Source of the DNA: Bacteroidales bacterium
GTDB taxonomy: Bacteria; Bacteroidota; Bacteroidia; Bacteroidales; Marinilabiliaceae
DNA length: 52,169 nucleotides
Direction: 5' to 3'
Assembly: GCA_017539645.1 (NCBI GenBank)
Contig: JAFYCM010000032.1
Span: 1-52,169 of the forward strand
Shown: positions 18,585-26,347 of the stretch, piece after piece
Layout of the letters: each line of letters starts with the position of its first letter
Position numbering within the stretch: position 1 is the stretch's first letter
The notes under the pieces: generated by a model
The model's database searches: none
What the model was told of the DNA's origin: nothing
What the model saw: the letters and a program-made list of their open reading frames with translations, nothing else
Made by a program: the position numbers and the translations under genes

Positions 18585-18681
18585 TCCGTTGTTTATAATG
18601 TATTAATAAATATTTGCAAATATAATAATTTTCTATGTATAGCACGTTTCAACGGTTGCGATTGCCACGGTTGTAAAATTT

Positions 18682-21147
18682 TTACCTCAGAAATCCATAC
18701 TCATACACTTTGGGTTTTATCTGTTCGCCTAAGGCTTTGAGCGCGGATTTTAGGTTGTCCAAGAGTTCGGTGTAGTGCGCATCTTCCGACGATGGGTTCA
18801 TCTTGCCTTTGTCGTTGCGACCTTGAAAATACTCCTTTATGTCGTAGAGCGAGGCGTTTGGATTGGCATCGTGCATGGTGTGGTAGTAGCGCCATAGTTC
18901 GCGACCAGCACCGAGGACAGCATTCGATTCTGCGGTGAATTGTAGCTGCGGCGCGCTCGTTGTGTCGGGCGTGGCCGATTCGAACAGATTGCCTTCGTTG
19001 TTCTGCGTTGGTTTTATTTTTCCAGCCAAAAAATCGCTCATGAAATGGCTCTCGAATCTGTCTTTGGCGTCTACCTCCGTTTCGGTGAATGGAATCCAAT
19101 GGTTGGTGCCTTGCGATGCTGATATTCTGTTTTGCCCGTGGAATAATGTGTATATCAAACAATTCGTTTGGAATTCTGCATCCGTTTTCCAACCATCATT
19201 AGGATAAAGAAATTGGTCGCGGTCGTTGAGCCAAGTGGCAGGAATACATTGACGAACAGCTAAATACACACCAATTTCAAGTACGTTTTTATCTGTAACA
19301 ATAGTTCCTCTAGGGTGAGGTAATTGTGTCTTGTCATTAATAATAAAATTGAAGTTCTGATTTTGAAAGTCTGCCCCTTTGGCAGACATATAACCGATAT
19401 TTTTCTCGTTAGAACGTTTGCGAGTTGTTATAATCCAATCATTTATAGATTTACACTCCTTTTCTGTTTCTATAAATTTAGTATTGATAAAACACCCATC
19501 TTTATCGAAGACATCTGCAACAGTATTTTCAAATATTGCTTTCTTGCTACAATCCCAAATGAAAAATCCAATAGGGAATGCTCCTTTTACATTATCAAAT
19601 GTATTTGCTGGAACTAAAAATGAGGCTTTTAGTTCAGCTTGAAACACGTTGCGAAATTCTTCAAAATTCGGTGCTTGCGCAATTTTCAAAGTTGAAAATT
19701 GCGCAAGCACTACATCAGGAATTTCATAATAGATTCTGATAAAAAATTGGGCAAAAAGTTCTCTTCCCGCGATACCAATCTTATCGAGATATTTTGAATA
19801 TGTTTTCTTGGTTACTGCTACATCAACCTTATTTTCTCCTATACCTACAACTGTTTCTCTGCTTGCCGCTTCCGCATACGGCGGATTAATATAAATAACC
19901 AACTTGCGGCGCTTGGCTGGGTTGTTTATAATATCCTGCAAACCTTGCGGACAACGGCTGAAATCGTCGTTGAGAAAATCGAACTGAAAAACGTGATTCT
20001 CCAATAGGTTAGCGCCGTTGCGAATGCGGTCTTTCATCACGTCTACATCTTGCTGGTCGAGCGTCGAAGCCCATACGTTGTATTTGTTGGTGAGGCCGTT
20101 GAGCAAATTGCCAGTGCCAGCGCAGCAATCCCATACGTAGTACTCGTCCTGCCAATTGTCGCCAAGCACATCGGCTATGTATTGTTGGCTCTTCTCAACC
20201 CAAATTTGCGGCGTGAAATATGCGCCCTTGCGTTCGCGAACGTCCTGAGGCACAAGCAAATCGGCACGCTCAACTATGTAGTTCCAATAGTCGTTATGTG
20301 GCGGACGGTGGTAGCGCTTCCAGAAATCGGTATAGTGCTGAAGTCCAACGCTTTTGAAGCCAAATGGAATTATAAACTCGGTGCCCAGATTGTCGGTTCG
20401 TTTCAGTTGGTAGGGCTTATCGGCGCTGGCGTCGAAGGTGATGTAGAAATTGGAGTTCACCGTTTTGTCGTCGCTCACGTCGGGCGTTCCGTTGTCGTCT
20501 ACGTTGAGTTCGGCAAGGAAGAAATCGCGGTCGTAGATACTATAATTCTTCTTCAGCTTCTCCCAATCGGCTGCAATGTAGGGCATTACCATCTTTTGCC
20601 ACTTCTGATATACGAAAATGAAGTTGTTTTTGTCGATGAGCGTGGCGAGCATAGAGCCGCCGTCGATGGCAAAATTGGCTTTGATGAAGTTTTTCAGCTC
20701 AAGGCTGTCGGAGTCGAAATAGAATGTGAAGACGCGGTTTGGGTCGATGGCGTTGCGCACCGTCTCAACGGTTTTGTCGTCGACAGCCGATGGCGTTTGC
20801 GTCCAGTTGAAGTCGTTTATTTGGTAAATATGCAGCGCGTAGTGATACTCGATGAAGGCAATCTTCTCGTTGTCGAAGCAGCCGATGAACTTGGGCGGCA
20901 CGCGGTCGAAAGCATCGGCTTTTATGGTGATGATGAGCTGCGCGAGCATTCGGTATATGTCGGTAGGCTGCTGCTTTGCCTCTGCCCAAAGTATGTATTC
21001 GGTGTCGGTGGAGACGTGGCGCGCTGCCTCTTTACATTTCACCGCGAAATCTATGCGTCCGATAAGGTCGGTGCAGTCGAATTTGGGGAACCAGTCGGCT
21101 GCCACTTTGAGTTTTAGCGACTCCTCGCGTATGTTTTCGTAGAGCAT
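18682..21147 (-). CDS. Single-chain restriction-modification-like enzyme: N6-adenine DNA methyltransferase with candidate N-terminal PD-(D/E)xK nuclease
   Basis: The open frame extends to 21180, but I start at ATG 21147 (MLYENIREES) as the first plausible codon, 821 residues. The N-terminal region has D33 (GRIDFAVK) followed by E56-A-K58 (LWAEAKQQ), the spacing of a PD-(D/E)xK nuclease core. The methyltransferase core has motif X (KGAYFTPQIWVEKS, about 308-320), motif I (D340 CCAGTG) and motif IV NPPY (421-424), which marks adenine-N6 activity. The C-terminal 350 residues are probably target recognition and helical linker. This layout is that of type IIG enzymes, which cut and modify with one polypeptide. 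No separate nuclease or specificity gene flanks it. Upstream on the same strand is an unusual structured leader. Nuclease activity is inferred, and the methyltransferase is firm. Confidence 0.8.
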   Translation of the reverse strand: MLYENIREESLKLKVAADWFPKFDCTDLIGRIDFAVKCKEAARHVSTDTEYILWAEAKQQPTDIYRMLAQLIITIKADAFDRVPPKFIGCFDNEKIAFIEYHYALHIYQINDFNWTQTPSAVDDKTVETVRNAIDPNRVFTFYFDSDSLELKNFIKANFAIDGGSMLATLIDKNNFIFVYQKWQKMVMPYIAADWEKLKKNYSIYDRDFFLAELNVDDNGTPDVSDDKTVNSNFYITFDASADKPYQLKRTDNLGTEFIIPFGFKSVGLQHYTDFWKRYHRPPHNDYWNYIVERADLLVPQDVRERKGAYFTPQIWVEKSQQYIADVLGDNWQDEYYVWDCCAGTGNLLNGLTNKYNVWASTLDQQDVDVMKDRIRNGANLLENHVFQFDFLNDDFSRCPQGLQDIINNPAKRRKLVIYINPPYAEAASRETVVGIGENKVDVAVTKKTYSKYLDKIGIAGRELFAQFFIRIYYEIPDVVLAQFSTLKIAQAPNFEEFRNVFQAELKASFLVPANTFDNVKGAFPIGFFIWDCSKKAIFENTVADVFDKDGCFINTKFIETEKECKSINDWIITTRKRSNEKNIGYMSAKGADFQNQNFNFIINDKTQLPHPRGTIVTDKNVLEIGVYLAVRQCIPATWLNDRDQFLYPNDGWKTDAEFQTNCLIYTLFHGQNRISASQGTNHWIPFTETEVDAKDRFESHFMSDFLAGKIKPTQNNEGNLFESATPDTTSAPQLQFTAESNAVLGAGRELWRYYHTMHDANPNASLYDIKEYFQGRNDKGKMNPSSEDAHYTELLDNLKSALKALGEQIKPKVYEYGFLR

Positions 21148-21185
21148 GACGTGATTGATAGATTGGGCATTTACTATCAATCACT

Positions 21186-21385
21186 TGCGATAGAGGTAAA
21201 AAAGAAAGGTGCAGGCCTTTCTATCGCATTCACGAGGAGCGTCGGATGAACCCCGTTTGTACCCAAGAATAGCCCACACCAAGCGGTGCGAGCATCAACA
21301 TTTATGGGTACAAACAGAGCGCAATAAACGCTCAGCGCGAATAGCTAATTACTCTATCGACTTCAAAATCAAGAGTTTCCGACGC
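21186..21385 (-). ncRNA. Structured RNA leader or small RNA with terminal attenuator, upstream of the restriction-modification-like gene
   Basis: Read on the minus strand 5' to 3': closing stem GCGTCGGA (21385-21378) with TCCGACGC (21246-21239); hairpin ACTCT (21376-21372)/AGAGT (21355-21351); hairpin GAGCG/CGCTC (21333-21317); ten-base stem GTTTGTACCC (21315-21306)/GGGTACAAAC (21264-21255) capped by GCTCGCACC-GCTT-GGTGTGGGC (21293-21272). In the cap, two pairs are G-U on the minus strand but C-A on the plus strand, so the minus strand is the functional one. After the closed multibranch domain comes a terminator AGAAAGG-N6-CCTTTCT plus T5 (21222-21198). An alternative nine-base stem TGCGATAGA/TCTATCGCA (21228-21220 with 21194-21186) overlaps it. 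The start codon of the next gene is 39 nt further. It is laid out like a riboswitch or a terminated sRNA. I recognise no family. Confidence 0.6.
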
Positions 21386-21523
21386 TTTTATTTTGAATGC
21401 GAATAATAGCTAATGCTTAGTTTATGTTAAGGTTTTGTTGTTTCTGTTTTTGTATGAATAATTTTTGCGGTCGTAAAATTAGCATCATTAGTAGATTATA
21501 AAAAGAGTGCCGATGGCTATTGT
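21386..21523. other. AT-rich spacer upstream of the structured RNA
   Basis: It contains a near-duplicate of ATTAGCTATT-CGC found inside the RNA (plus 21338-21349 region versus 21395-21415), but no clear promoter with normal -33/-7 spacing on the minus strand. No gene seen. Confidence 0.3.
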
Positions 21524-21602
21524 AGAGACGTTTCATGAAACGTCTCTTTGTTTGAGGGGATTTGAAATCCCCGATTCACGAACGGCGGATTTCAAATCCG
21601 CC
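21524..21602. repeat. Cluster of three perfect palindromes (REP-like)
   Basis: AGAGACGTTTCA-TGAAACGTCTCT (21524-21547, no spacer), GGGGATTT-G-AAATCCCC (21556-21572), and GGCGGATTT-C-AAATCCGCC (21584-21602). The last two share the GGATTT/AAATCC core. Three adjacent palindromes indicate a dispersed repeat array rather than gene-specific signals; the first could also act as a terminator. Confidence 0.7.
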
Positions 21603-21780
21603 TAAACCGTTTCTGCCTTGTCATTCAATTTTCGTGTTTTTTTGCACTTTCTGTGGTTAATAATTTCGTAAATCCTTAGGAATCTGCGTTATCTGTGTTC
21701 TCAGTGCGATAAAAATCCGTGTTCTGTTTTTCCAAAAAGTCGTATGTTCATAATCACAATCCAACCACACTAACATCATG
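21603..21780. repeat. Degenerate interspersed repeat
   Basis: Low-complexity text with recurring phrases such as TTCGTGTTTTTTTGCAC, TCTGTGGTTAATAATT, ATCTGCGTTATCTGTGTTCT and GCGATAAAAATCCGTGT. I recognise this style as a common dispersed non-coding repeat in Bacteroidota genomes, here apparently decayed. Confidence 0.35.
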
Positions 21781-21791
21781 TGGCCGCAGTA

Positions 21792-21825
21792 TTTGTCGGC
21801 TATCCGAGAGTATTTACTAAGTTTG
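21792..21825 (+). promoter_or_regulatory. Promoter of the cation channel gene
   Basis: TTTG (21792-21795), 22-nt spacer, TAAGTTTG (21818-21825), an exact -7 box; spacing is one base above the usual range. The start codon is at 21856. Confidence 0.45.
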
Positions 21826-21855
21826 TAACGCTTTGCGGCAAATAATCATAAGCAC

Positions 21856-22617
21856 ATGAGATCTATAATAGAAAAAACCTTTCTGAACGAAACCTTTGTA
21901 TTAGTCGTTATCATAGTCAATGCGTTGATAATATTCGCGCAAGAGGGTGACGTCAATTGCCTATTGTTGGATGGATTAGACATTGCCTGCACAATCTTCT
22001 TCGTCGTTGAGATAATAATAAAAATGGTTCACTATGGCCCACGTAACTATCTGAAAGATTACTGGAACATATTTGACGTCGTAGTAGTTGCGGTGTCGTT
22101 GCCTTCGCTTGTACCAGCGTGGAACAATATAGACTCGTTTCAAGCGCTACGAACACTGCGCATTCTGAAATTTTCTCGCACACTTCGGTTCTTCCCCGAT
22201 TTCAGCGTCATAGCGCAACATTTTGGCGTGGCAATGAAAAAGACCTTTGGCATATTATGCTCGCTGCTACTGTTTATATTCATTACTGCTCTTATTTGTT
22301 GCAGCTTGCTAAAAACCACTGTACCACAATACTTTGGCTCTGTTTGGGATTCTATATACACCATATTTCGCATGTTCACCATTGAGGGTTGGTACGAGAT
22401 ACCTGACGCCATAGCCGCAGCAACTACATATATGTGGGGCATGGCGGCAAAAGTGGTGTTCAGTTTGCTATTGATATTTGGCGGCATAATAGGTATGTCG
22501 CTCATCAACTCGATATTTGTAGACGAGATGGTGTCGGACAACAACGACGATGTTAAGCAACAGCTCCGTGCCATAGAAGAGAAGCTCGACAAGCTCAGCG
22601 AGAAACTAAAAGAGTAG
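21856..22617 (+). CDS. Voltage-gated cation channel (bacterial Nav/Cav-type, single 6-TM subunit)
   Basis: A 253-residue protein with six hydrophobic helices. The S4 voltage sensor has basic residues every third position (R99, R102, K105, R108, R111; ALRTLRILKFSRTLR). The pore loop carries FTIEGWYE (T175 I176 E177 G178 W179 Y180 E181), the place of TLESW in NaChBac-type sodium channels. A C-terminal coiled coil (QQLRAIEEKLDKLSEKLKE) is the usual tetramerisation segment of this family. It sits in the inner membrane as a homotetramer. The filter with Gly at position 4 resembles calcium-selective channels more than sodium channels. It stands alone with its own promoter. Confidence 0.9.
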   Translation: MRSIIEKTFLNETFVLVVIIVNALIIFAQEGDVNCLLLDGLDIACTIFFVVEIIIKMVHYGPRNYLKDYWNIFDVVVVAVSLPSLVPAWNNIDSFQALRTLRILKFSRTLRFFPDFSVIAQHFGVAMKKTFGILCSLLLFIFITALICCSLLKTTVPQYFGSVWDSIYTIFRMFTIEGWYEIPDAIAAATTYMWGMAAKVVFSLLLIFGGIIGMSLINSIFVDEMVSDNNDDVKQQLRAIEEKLDKLSEKLKE

Positions 22618-22718
22618 CTTTTTCCCTATCCCTTATCATGAGTCTGACGAGTTTGTTCGTTTTTGCACGACTTTTGCAAAACGCTCATCGTCGTAAATAA
22701 AAAAAAGAGAGTATAGCT

Positions 22719-23615
22719 ATGAACAGAATAGTTTTTCTACTTATTGCCGTCAATATCACCTTAGCTGCGGCAATGGCGCAAGAACCCGATGCCATAACTA
22801 CCGATACTATAGATACCACTGCTGCACAACCAGATACCGTTGCACCCAAAAAGCCAGTGAAATACACTAATAAAAAAGATATTGTAGAGAAACGCTACAA
22901 GGTCAACACGGCATTTGCGCCAGGCGAACGCCTTGTGTATAATCTGAAATATGGCTTTGCAAAGGGCGGCGAACTCGATGTGCGCCTCGGCCTCGACCCA
23001 GTTGGCTACGACTACCTGTTTCACGCTGTGGCACATTGCTATACCACTGGCGTAATAAAAAAAGCCGTATACGTAGATGATATTTACGAGAGCCTTTTCG
23101 ACATCAGTACGGGCGAGCCAATGAAGAGCATCCGCAACGTGACGGAGAACAATTACCGACGCTACAACGAGGTGCTTTTTTGCAAGGATAGCACCGTGAT
23201 ATATAGCCTAAAAAGTGGTCGACACATTGTGCCACCGCAGGTTTTCGACATTGTGTCGGCGTTCTACTATGCGCGCCGCTTCGTGTTCGACCGTAAGTTT
23301 GAGAAAAACGAGTCGATGAACCTATACACATGGTTCAATGAAGATCTCTATTTGATAAAACTGCGCTACAAAAAGACTGAGCGCATACGCACTAAATTCG
23401 GCAAGATAGAGTGCCTCAAATTTGTTCCCGTCATCGACAACGACTCGCCATTCAAAGACGAAGAGGGCATGGAGGCTTGGTTCACCAACGACGGCAACTT
23501 TGTACCAGTAAAGATTGTAATCGACCTACCTATATCGCACGTCAAAGTAGAGCTCAAATCGTACGAGAATCTGAAGAATAAAGATGGCTTTTTGAGGGAA
23601 GAGGAGAAAGAGTAG
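22719..23615 (+). CDS. Exported DUF3108 family protein
   Basis: 298 residues with a signal peptide (about 1-20, ending AAAMAQ) and a Thr/Pro-rich linker (TTDTIDTTAAQPDTVAPK). The body starts with FAPGERLVYNLKYG, the diagnostic opening of DUF3108, and continues with LYTWFNEDLYLIKLRY and FGKIECLKFVPV, then MEAWFTNDGNFVPVKI near the end, all conserved strands of that family. Its role is unknown; it is predicted to be a periplasmic beta-rich protein. It follows the channel gene by 100 nt and may be co-transcribed. Confidence 0.8.
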   Translation: MNRIVFLLIAVNITLAAAMAQEPDAITTDTIDTTAAQPDTVAPKKPVKYTNKKDIVEKRYKVNTAFAPGERLVYNLKYGFAKGGELDVRLGLDPVGYDYLFHAVAHCYTTGVIKKAVYVDDIYESLFDISTGEPMKSIRNVTENNYRRYNEVLFCKDSTVIYSLKSGRHIVPPQVFDIVSAFYYARRFVFDRKFEKNESMNLYTWFNEDLYLIKLRYKKTERIRTKFGKIECLKFVPVIDNDSPFKDEEGMEAWFTNDGNFVPVKIVIDLPISHVKVELKSYENLKNKDGFLREEEKE

Positions 23616-23648
23616 AGGGTAGCGTGGAGTGTAGAATGTAAAAGGAGA

Positions 23649-23677
23649 TTGTAGGACGCACTGCGTGCGTCCTACAA
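23649..23677. repeat. Perfect palindrome downstream of the DUF3108 gene
   Basis: Thirteen-base arms TTGTAGGACGCAC and GTGCGTCCTACAA around TGC. It is similar in style to the TGTAGAGACG palindrome at 21524, and a half copy (TGTAGGGACGCGATTCATCG) follows at about 23700-23719 just before the MITE-like element. It may terminate the DUF3108 transcript. Confidence 0.6.
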
Positions 23678-23721
23678 ATAGAATTGATTATCACCCAAAT
23701 GTAGGGACGCGATTCATCGAA

Positions 23722-23908
23722 GCCACTGAAAAAGTGGCTCATTTTTGGACGGTCAGTAAAAATTATCTTACAAATTGAAACTTGATGCGCCCCAAACAGG
23801 CAAATTAATGGGTACTAATCATATTTTTATACCTCGAAATGCTAAAAAGCACCTGTTTTATATGACATAAGGTTACAATTTGAAAGTGCTAAATACTTTT
23901 TCAGTGGC
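23722..23908. mobile_element. MITE-like element, 187 bp
   Basis: Perfect 14-bp terminal inverted repeats GCCACTGAAAAAGT (23722-23735) and ACTTTTTCAGTGGC (23895-23908) enclose 159 bp of AT-rich non-coding DNA. No transposase frame is present. I see no convincing target-site duplication. It could be a MITE or a deletion remnant of an insertion sequence with ends of this type. Confidence 0.5.
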
Positions 23909-23925
23909 CTCCCCGAAGAGCAGCC
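23906..23925 (-). terminator. UUCG hairpin after the exporter operon, its T-run displaced by the MITE end
   Basis: On the minus strand GGCTGCTC-TTCG-GGGAGGCC, nearly the same core as the rny terminator, but the expected T-run is replaced by the terminal repeat of the MITE-like element (which itself has a TTTTT only on the other strand). Confidence 0.5.
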
Positions 23926-23973
23926 CTAACTCATAAACTTCAATACTTATAACTAATCACACAAAATTCTCTG

Positions 23974-25155
23974 TTAGAAACCCAATACACCATTGGCTTT
24001 TTTGTGGCGTTTCAGTCGCAACTTGTTGTAGTAGAGCAAGCAAGCCGCCACGAAGTATACCACAGATTGCACCACAATGCCGTTCATCTCTCTATTTACA
24101 TCGGCTATTGATGCACCCATACTGCTGATGCGTACGTATGCGTTAAGACCAAATGTCGATGGAAATAGATACGAAATCCATTTGATGGTCTCGGGCATGT
24201 TGTTGGCAGGCCACGACACACCACTCATAAAGAGTAGCGGTAGCGACATAAATACGAACAATAGCATGCAGTCTTCGCGGTGATAGATGAGAAACGACAA
24301 CGTTACTCCCATAGCAGTGCATGCCGCGAGATATGGCACAATGAACAAAATGAAGTCGGAATAGTGACCCAATTGTGGTAGACCGAAGAGTTTTGTTACG
24401 AAGATGTGCGCATAGACACCCCAAAGCAGATATAGCAAGAGGTAGAAGAGTGATTTGCCAGTAACTATCTCGAATGCATTGCGATAGTGTCTTGAAGATG
24501 GTAATGCGTAGCCGCCTGTTAGTTCGCGAGTGCGACCCATGCTCATACCTATGCCAAGCAGAAGCGTCTGTTGCAAGATGAGCATCAACACGGGCGGCAT
24601 CAGAAACGAGCCGTAGCCTTGCGCCGTGTTGTAGAGCGGCGTGTGCTTGTAGTCGATGGGGGCTTGCACTATCTGGGCTTCGTGTTCGGTGTTTGCATGT
24701 ATGTAGTTTTCCACCTTAATCTCACGGTTCATAGCTATAGAGACGTTACTGCAGGCGAGCATCGAGTTTTTATAGTAAATCATCGAACACATGTTGCAAT
24801 AGAGTCCCACCACCGATTGCTTTCCTTTGTGTAGGTTGTTTTCGAATCCGTCGCTTATCACCACAACCGAATAGACCTCTTCGCGCTCCATAAGTTGCTG
24901 CGCTTCGGCTACGCTGGTGCAATGTGCAGCCACTTTTACTTCGGGCGTAGCATCGAGGTTGCGCACAAACTGACGGCTCGTTGGCGAATTGTCGGCATCG
25001 ACAATGGCAATGGGGACATCGCGTTGCGTTTCGAGTGTGTATACACTCACATAGAGCAGCGGATAGAATAATGGCATTGCCACCACAAACAGCAGTATGC
25101 CAATGTCTTTGCGCACTGTGAGTAGTTCATCGGTCCATATCTTTATTATATTCAT
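23974..25155 (-). CDS. ABC-2 type permease (second of pair)
   Basis: 393 residues. The layout is that of the ABC-2 membrane group (YbhR/YhhJ type): one N-terminal helix (about 18-38), a large extracytoplasmic domain (about 45-190, starting RDVPIAIVDADNSPTSRQ), then five helices clustered at the C-terminal half, and a basic C-terminus. It is the last gene of a four-gene minus-strand operon after TolC, HlyD and another permease, 11 nt after the preceding gene. With its partner it would form the membrane part of a tripartite exporter. No ATP-binding subunit is encoded beside it. Confidence 0.85.
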   Translation of the reverse strand: MNIIKIWTDELLTVRKDIGILLFVVAMPLFYPLLYVSVYTLETQRDVPIAIVDADNSPTSRQFVRNLDATPEVKVAAHCTSVAEAQQLMEREEVYSVVVISDGFENNLHKGKQSVVGLYCNMCSMIYYKNSMLACSNVSIAMNREIKVENYIHANTEHEAQIVQAPIDYKHTPLYNTAQGYGSFLMPPVLMLILQQTLLLGIGMSMGRTRELTGGYALPSSRHYRNAFEIVTGKSLFYLLLYLLWGVYAHIFVTKLFGLPQLGHYSDFILFIVPYLAACTAMGVTLSFLIYHREDCMLLFVFMSLPLLFMSGVSWPANNMPETIKWISYLFPSTFGLNAYVRISSMGASIADVNREMNGIVVQSVVYFVAACLLYYNKLRLKRHKKANGVLGF

Positions 25156-25166
25156 GAAGAATGCTT

Positions 25167-26339
25167 TTATGGTTTGTACTTAACCTTGCGGAATGCATAT
25201 CCAAAACGCCAAAGCACGGTTAGCGGAAGTAGGCACATGACGAGCAATATTGCTATCGAAGGCCACACGTGCGAAAGAGGAAATCCGTTGAGTGCTTGGT
25301 TGCAATAGATGATATAGTAATGGCGCAAAGGAATAAGTACGCACAATTTCTGGAATATCACTGGCATTGCCGTTACTGGGAATGTGAATCCGCTAAGCGA
25401 TATTTGCAGCACGCCCAAAAGCGCGCACGCACTCATTGCAAGACGCATCTGTATAAATATGCCATATATAAATACGGCAATGGCTTCGGATGTCAGCACC
25501 GACAATACGCCCAGAACAATCATTCTGCTTATGCCCGCCTGACATGGGAATCCTAAATACTTATACAAACAGACGTCGATAAGCACAAAGAGCAACGAGA
25601 AAAGCAGCGTTTGCGGCCATAGTTTTCCGATGAGAGCAATGGTTGACGATTGCCCAGAATGGAAGAAAAGGTCTATTTGCGTATTGTTTTTCCACTCTAT
25701 ACCTATTTTGTAGGCCGTAAATACCATAATTATAATCATAAGTATGCTCGGCACCACAATATTGTTGAGGTATATGGAGTAGTTGAGCGTAGGGTTGTTG
25801 AGCGGATGCGTCTCTATGACGATAGGTTGCAAAATGCCCATCATCAGGCTTGGCGGCACACCTTTGGCTTGCAGCGATGCGCGCGTAACAGCCAATCCTG
25901 CCAATTCCGACGTCACCTTCATATCCTTCATAAGCAGGCTACCCATAATGTAGTAGCAGTCGTTGGTATAGAAGGTTATCTCGGGTCGGCGGCTCGAAAG
26001 TGCGGCATCGGTGGTACCATCGGGAATGTAGAAGAACGCCATTATCTCGCCACGTTGCATGGCTTTGCGAGCGTCGGAGAAGTTGGCGTAGTGAGCGCGT
26101 ACGTCGGTGTACTCCATGGCACTAAGTATGCGCACAATGGAGCGCGTTGTTGTTGTGTTGTCTTCGTCGACAACGCCACATGGCAATTTTGTTGGCACGC
26201 CTTCGTTCATCAACCTATTGAAGAAGATGAGCGTGGCTATAGGTGCCAGCAACATGCAGAACACAAACATAGGACGACGGAGAAAATTCTCTATCTCGCG
26301 CAATCCGATGTATAATATTCGTTTGAGTACGTCAATCAT
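25167..26339 (-). CDS. ABC-2 type permease (first of pair)
   Basis: 390 residues with the same architecture as its downstream neighbour: helix at about 22-42, periplasmic domain starting KLPCGVVDEDNTTTTRS, then C-terminal helices including the SGFTFPVTAMP segment typical of this family (compare MSGVSWPANNMP in the partner). The two are clearly paralogues. It begins 8 nt after the HlyD gene. Substrate unknown. Confidence 0.85.
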   Translation of the reverse strand: MIDVLKRILYIGLREIENFLRRPMFVFCMLLAPIATLIFFNRLMNEGVPTKLPCGVVDEDNTTTTRSIVRILSAMEYTDVRAHYANFSDARKAMQRGEIMAFFYIPDGTTDAALSSRRPEITFYTNDCYYIMGSLLMKDMKVTSELAGLAVTRASLQAKGVPPSLMMGILQPIVIETHPLNNPTLNYSIYLNNIVVPSILMIIIMVFTAYKIGIEWKNNTQIDLFFHSGQSSTIALIGKLWPQTLLFSLLFVLIDVCLYKYLGFPCQAGISRMIVLGVLSVLTSEAIAVFIYGIFIQMRLAMSACALLGVLQISLSGFTFPVTAMPVIFQKLCVLIPLRHYYIIYCNQALNGFPLSHVWPSIAILLVMCLLPLTVLWRFGYAFRKVKYKP

Positions 26340-26347
26340 TGCTTACG

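Noticed and set aside
17881-18681. The OMP gene as a late part of the clpB operon
   Set aside because: It is on the opposite strand and separated by a bidirectional terminator.
20050-21117. 355-codon open frame on the plus strand
   Set aside because: It lies entirely antisense to the methyltransferase gene, whose motifs are unmistakable; its product is low-complexity Val-rich sequence typical of a shadow frame.
21186-21420. Plus-strand reading of the structured element as an IscB-type omega RNA (HEARO) or a retron ncRNA
   Set aside because: G-U versus C-A pairing supports the minus strand, the terminator works only on the minus strand, and no IscB, TnpB or reverse transcriptase is encoded nearby. 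An Rfam search would settle it.
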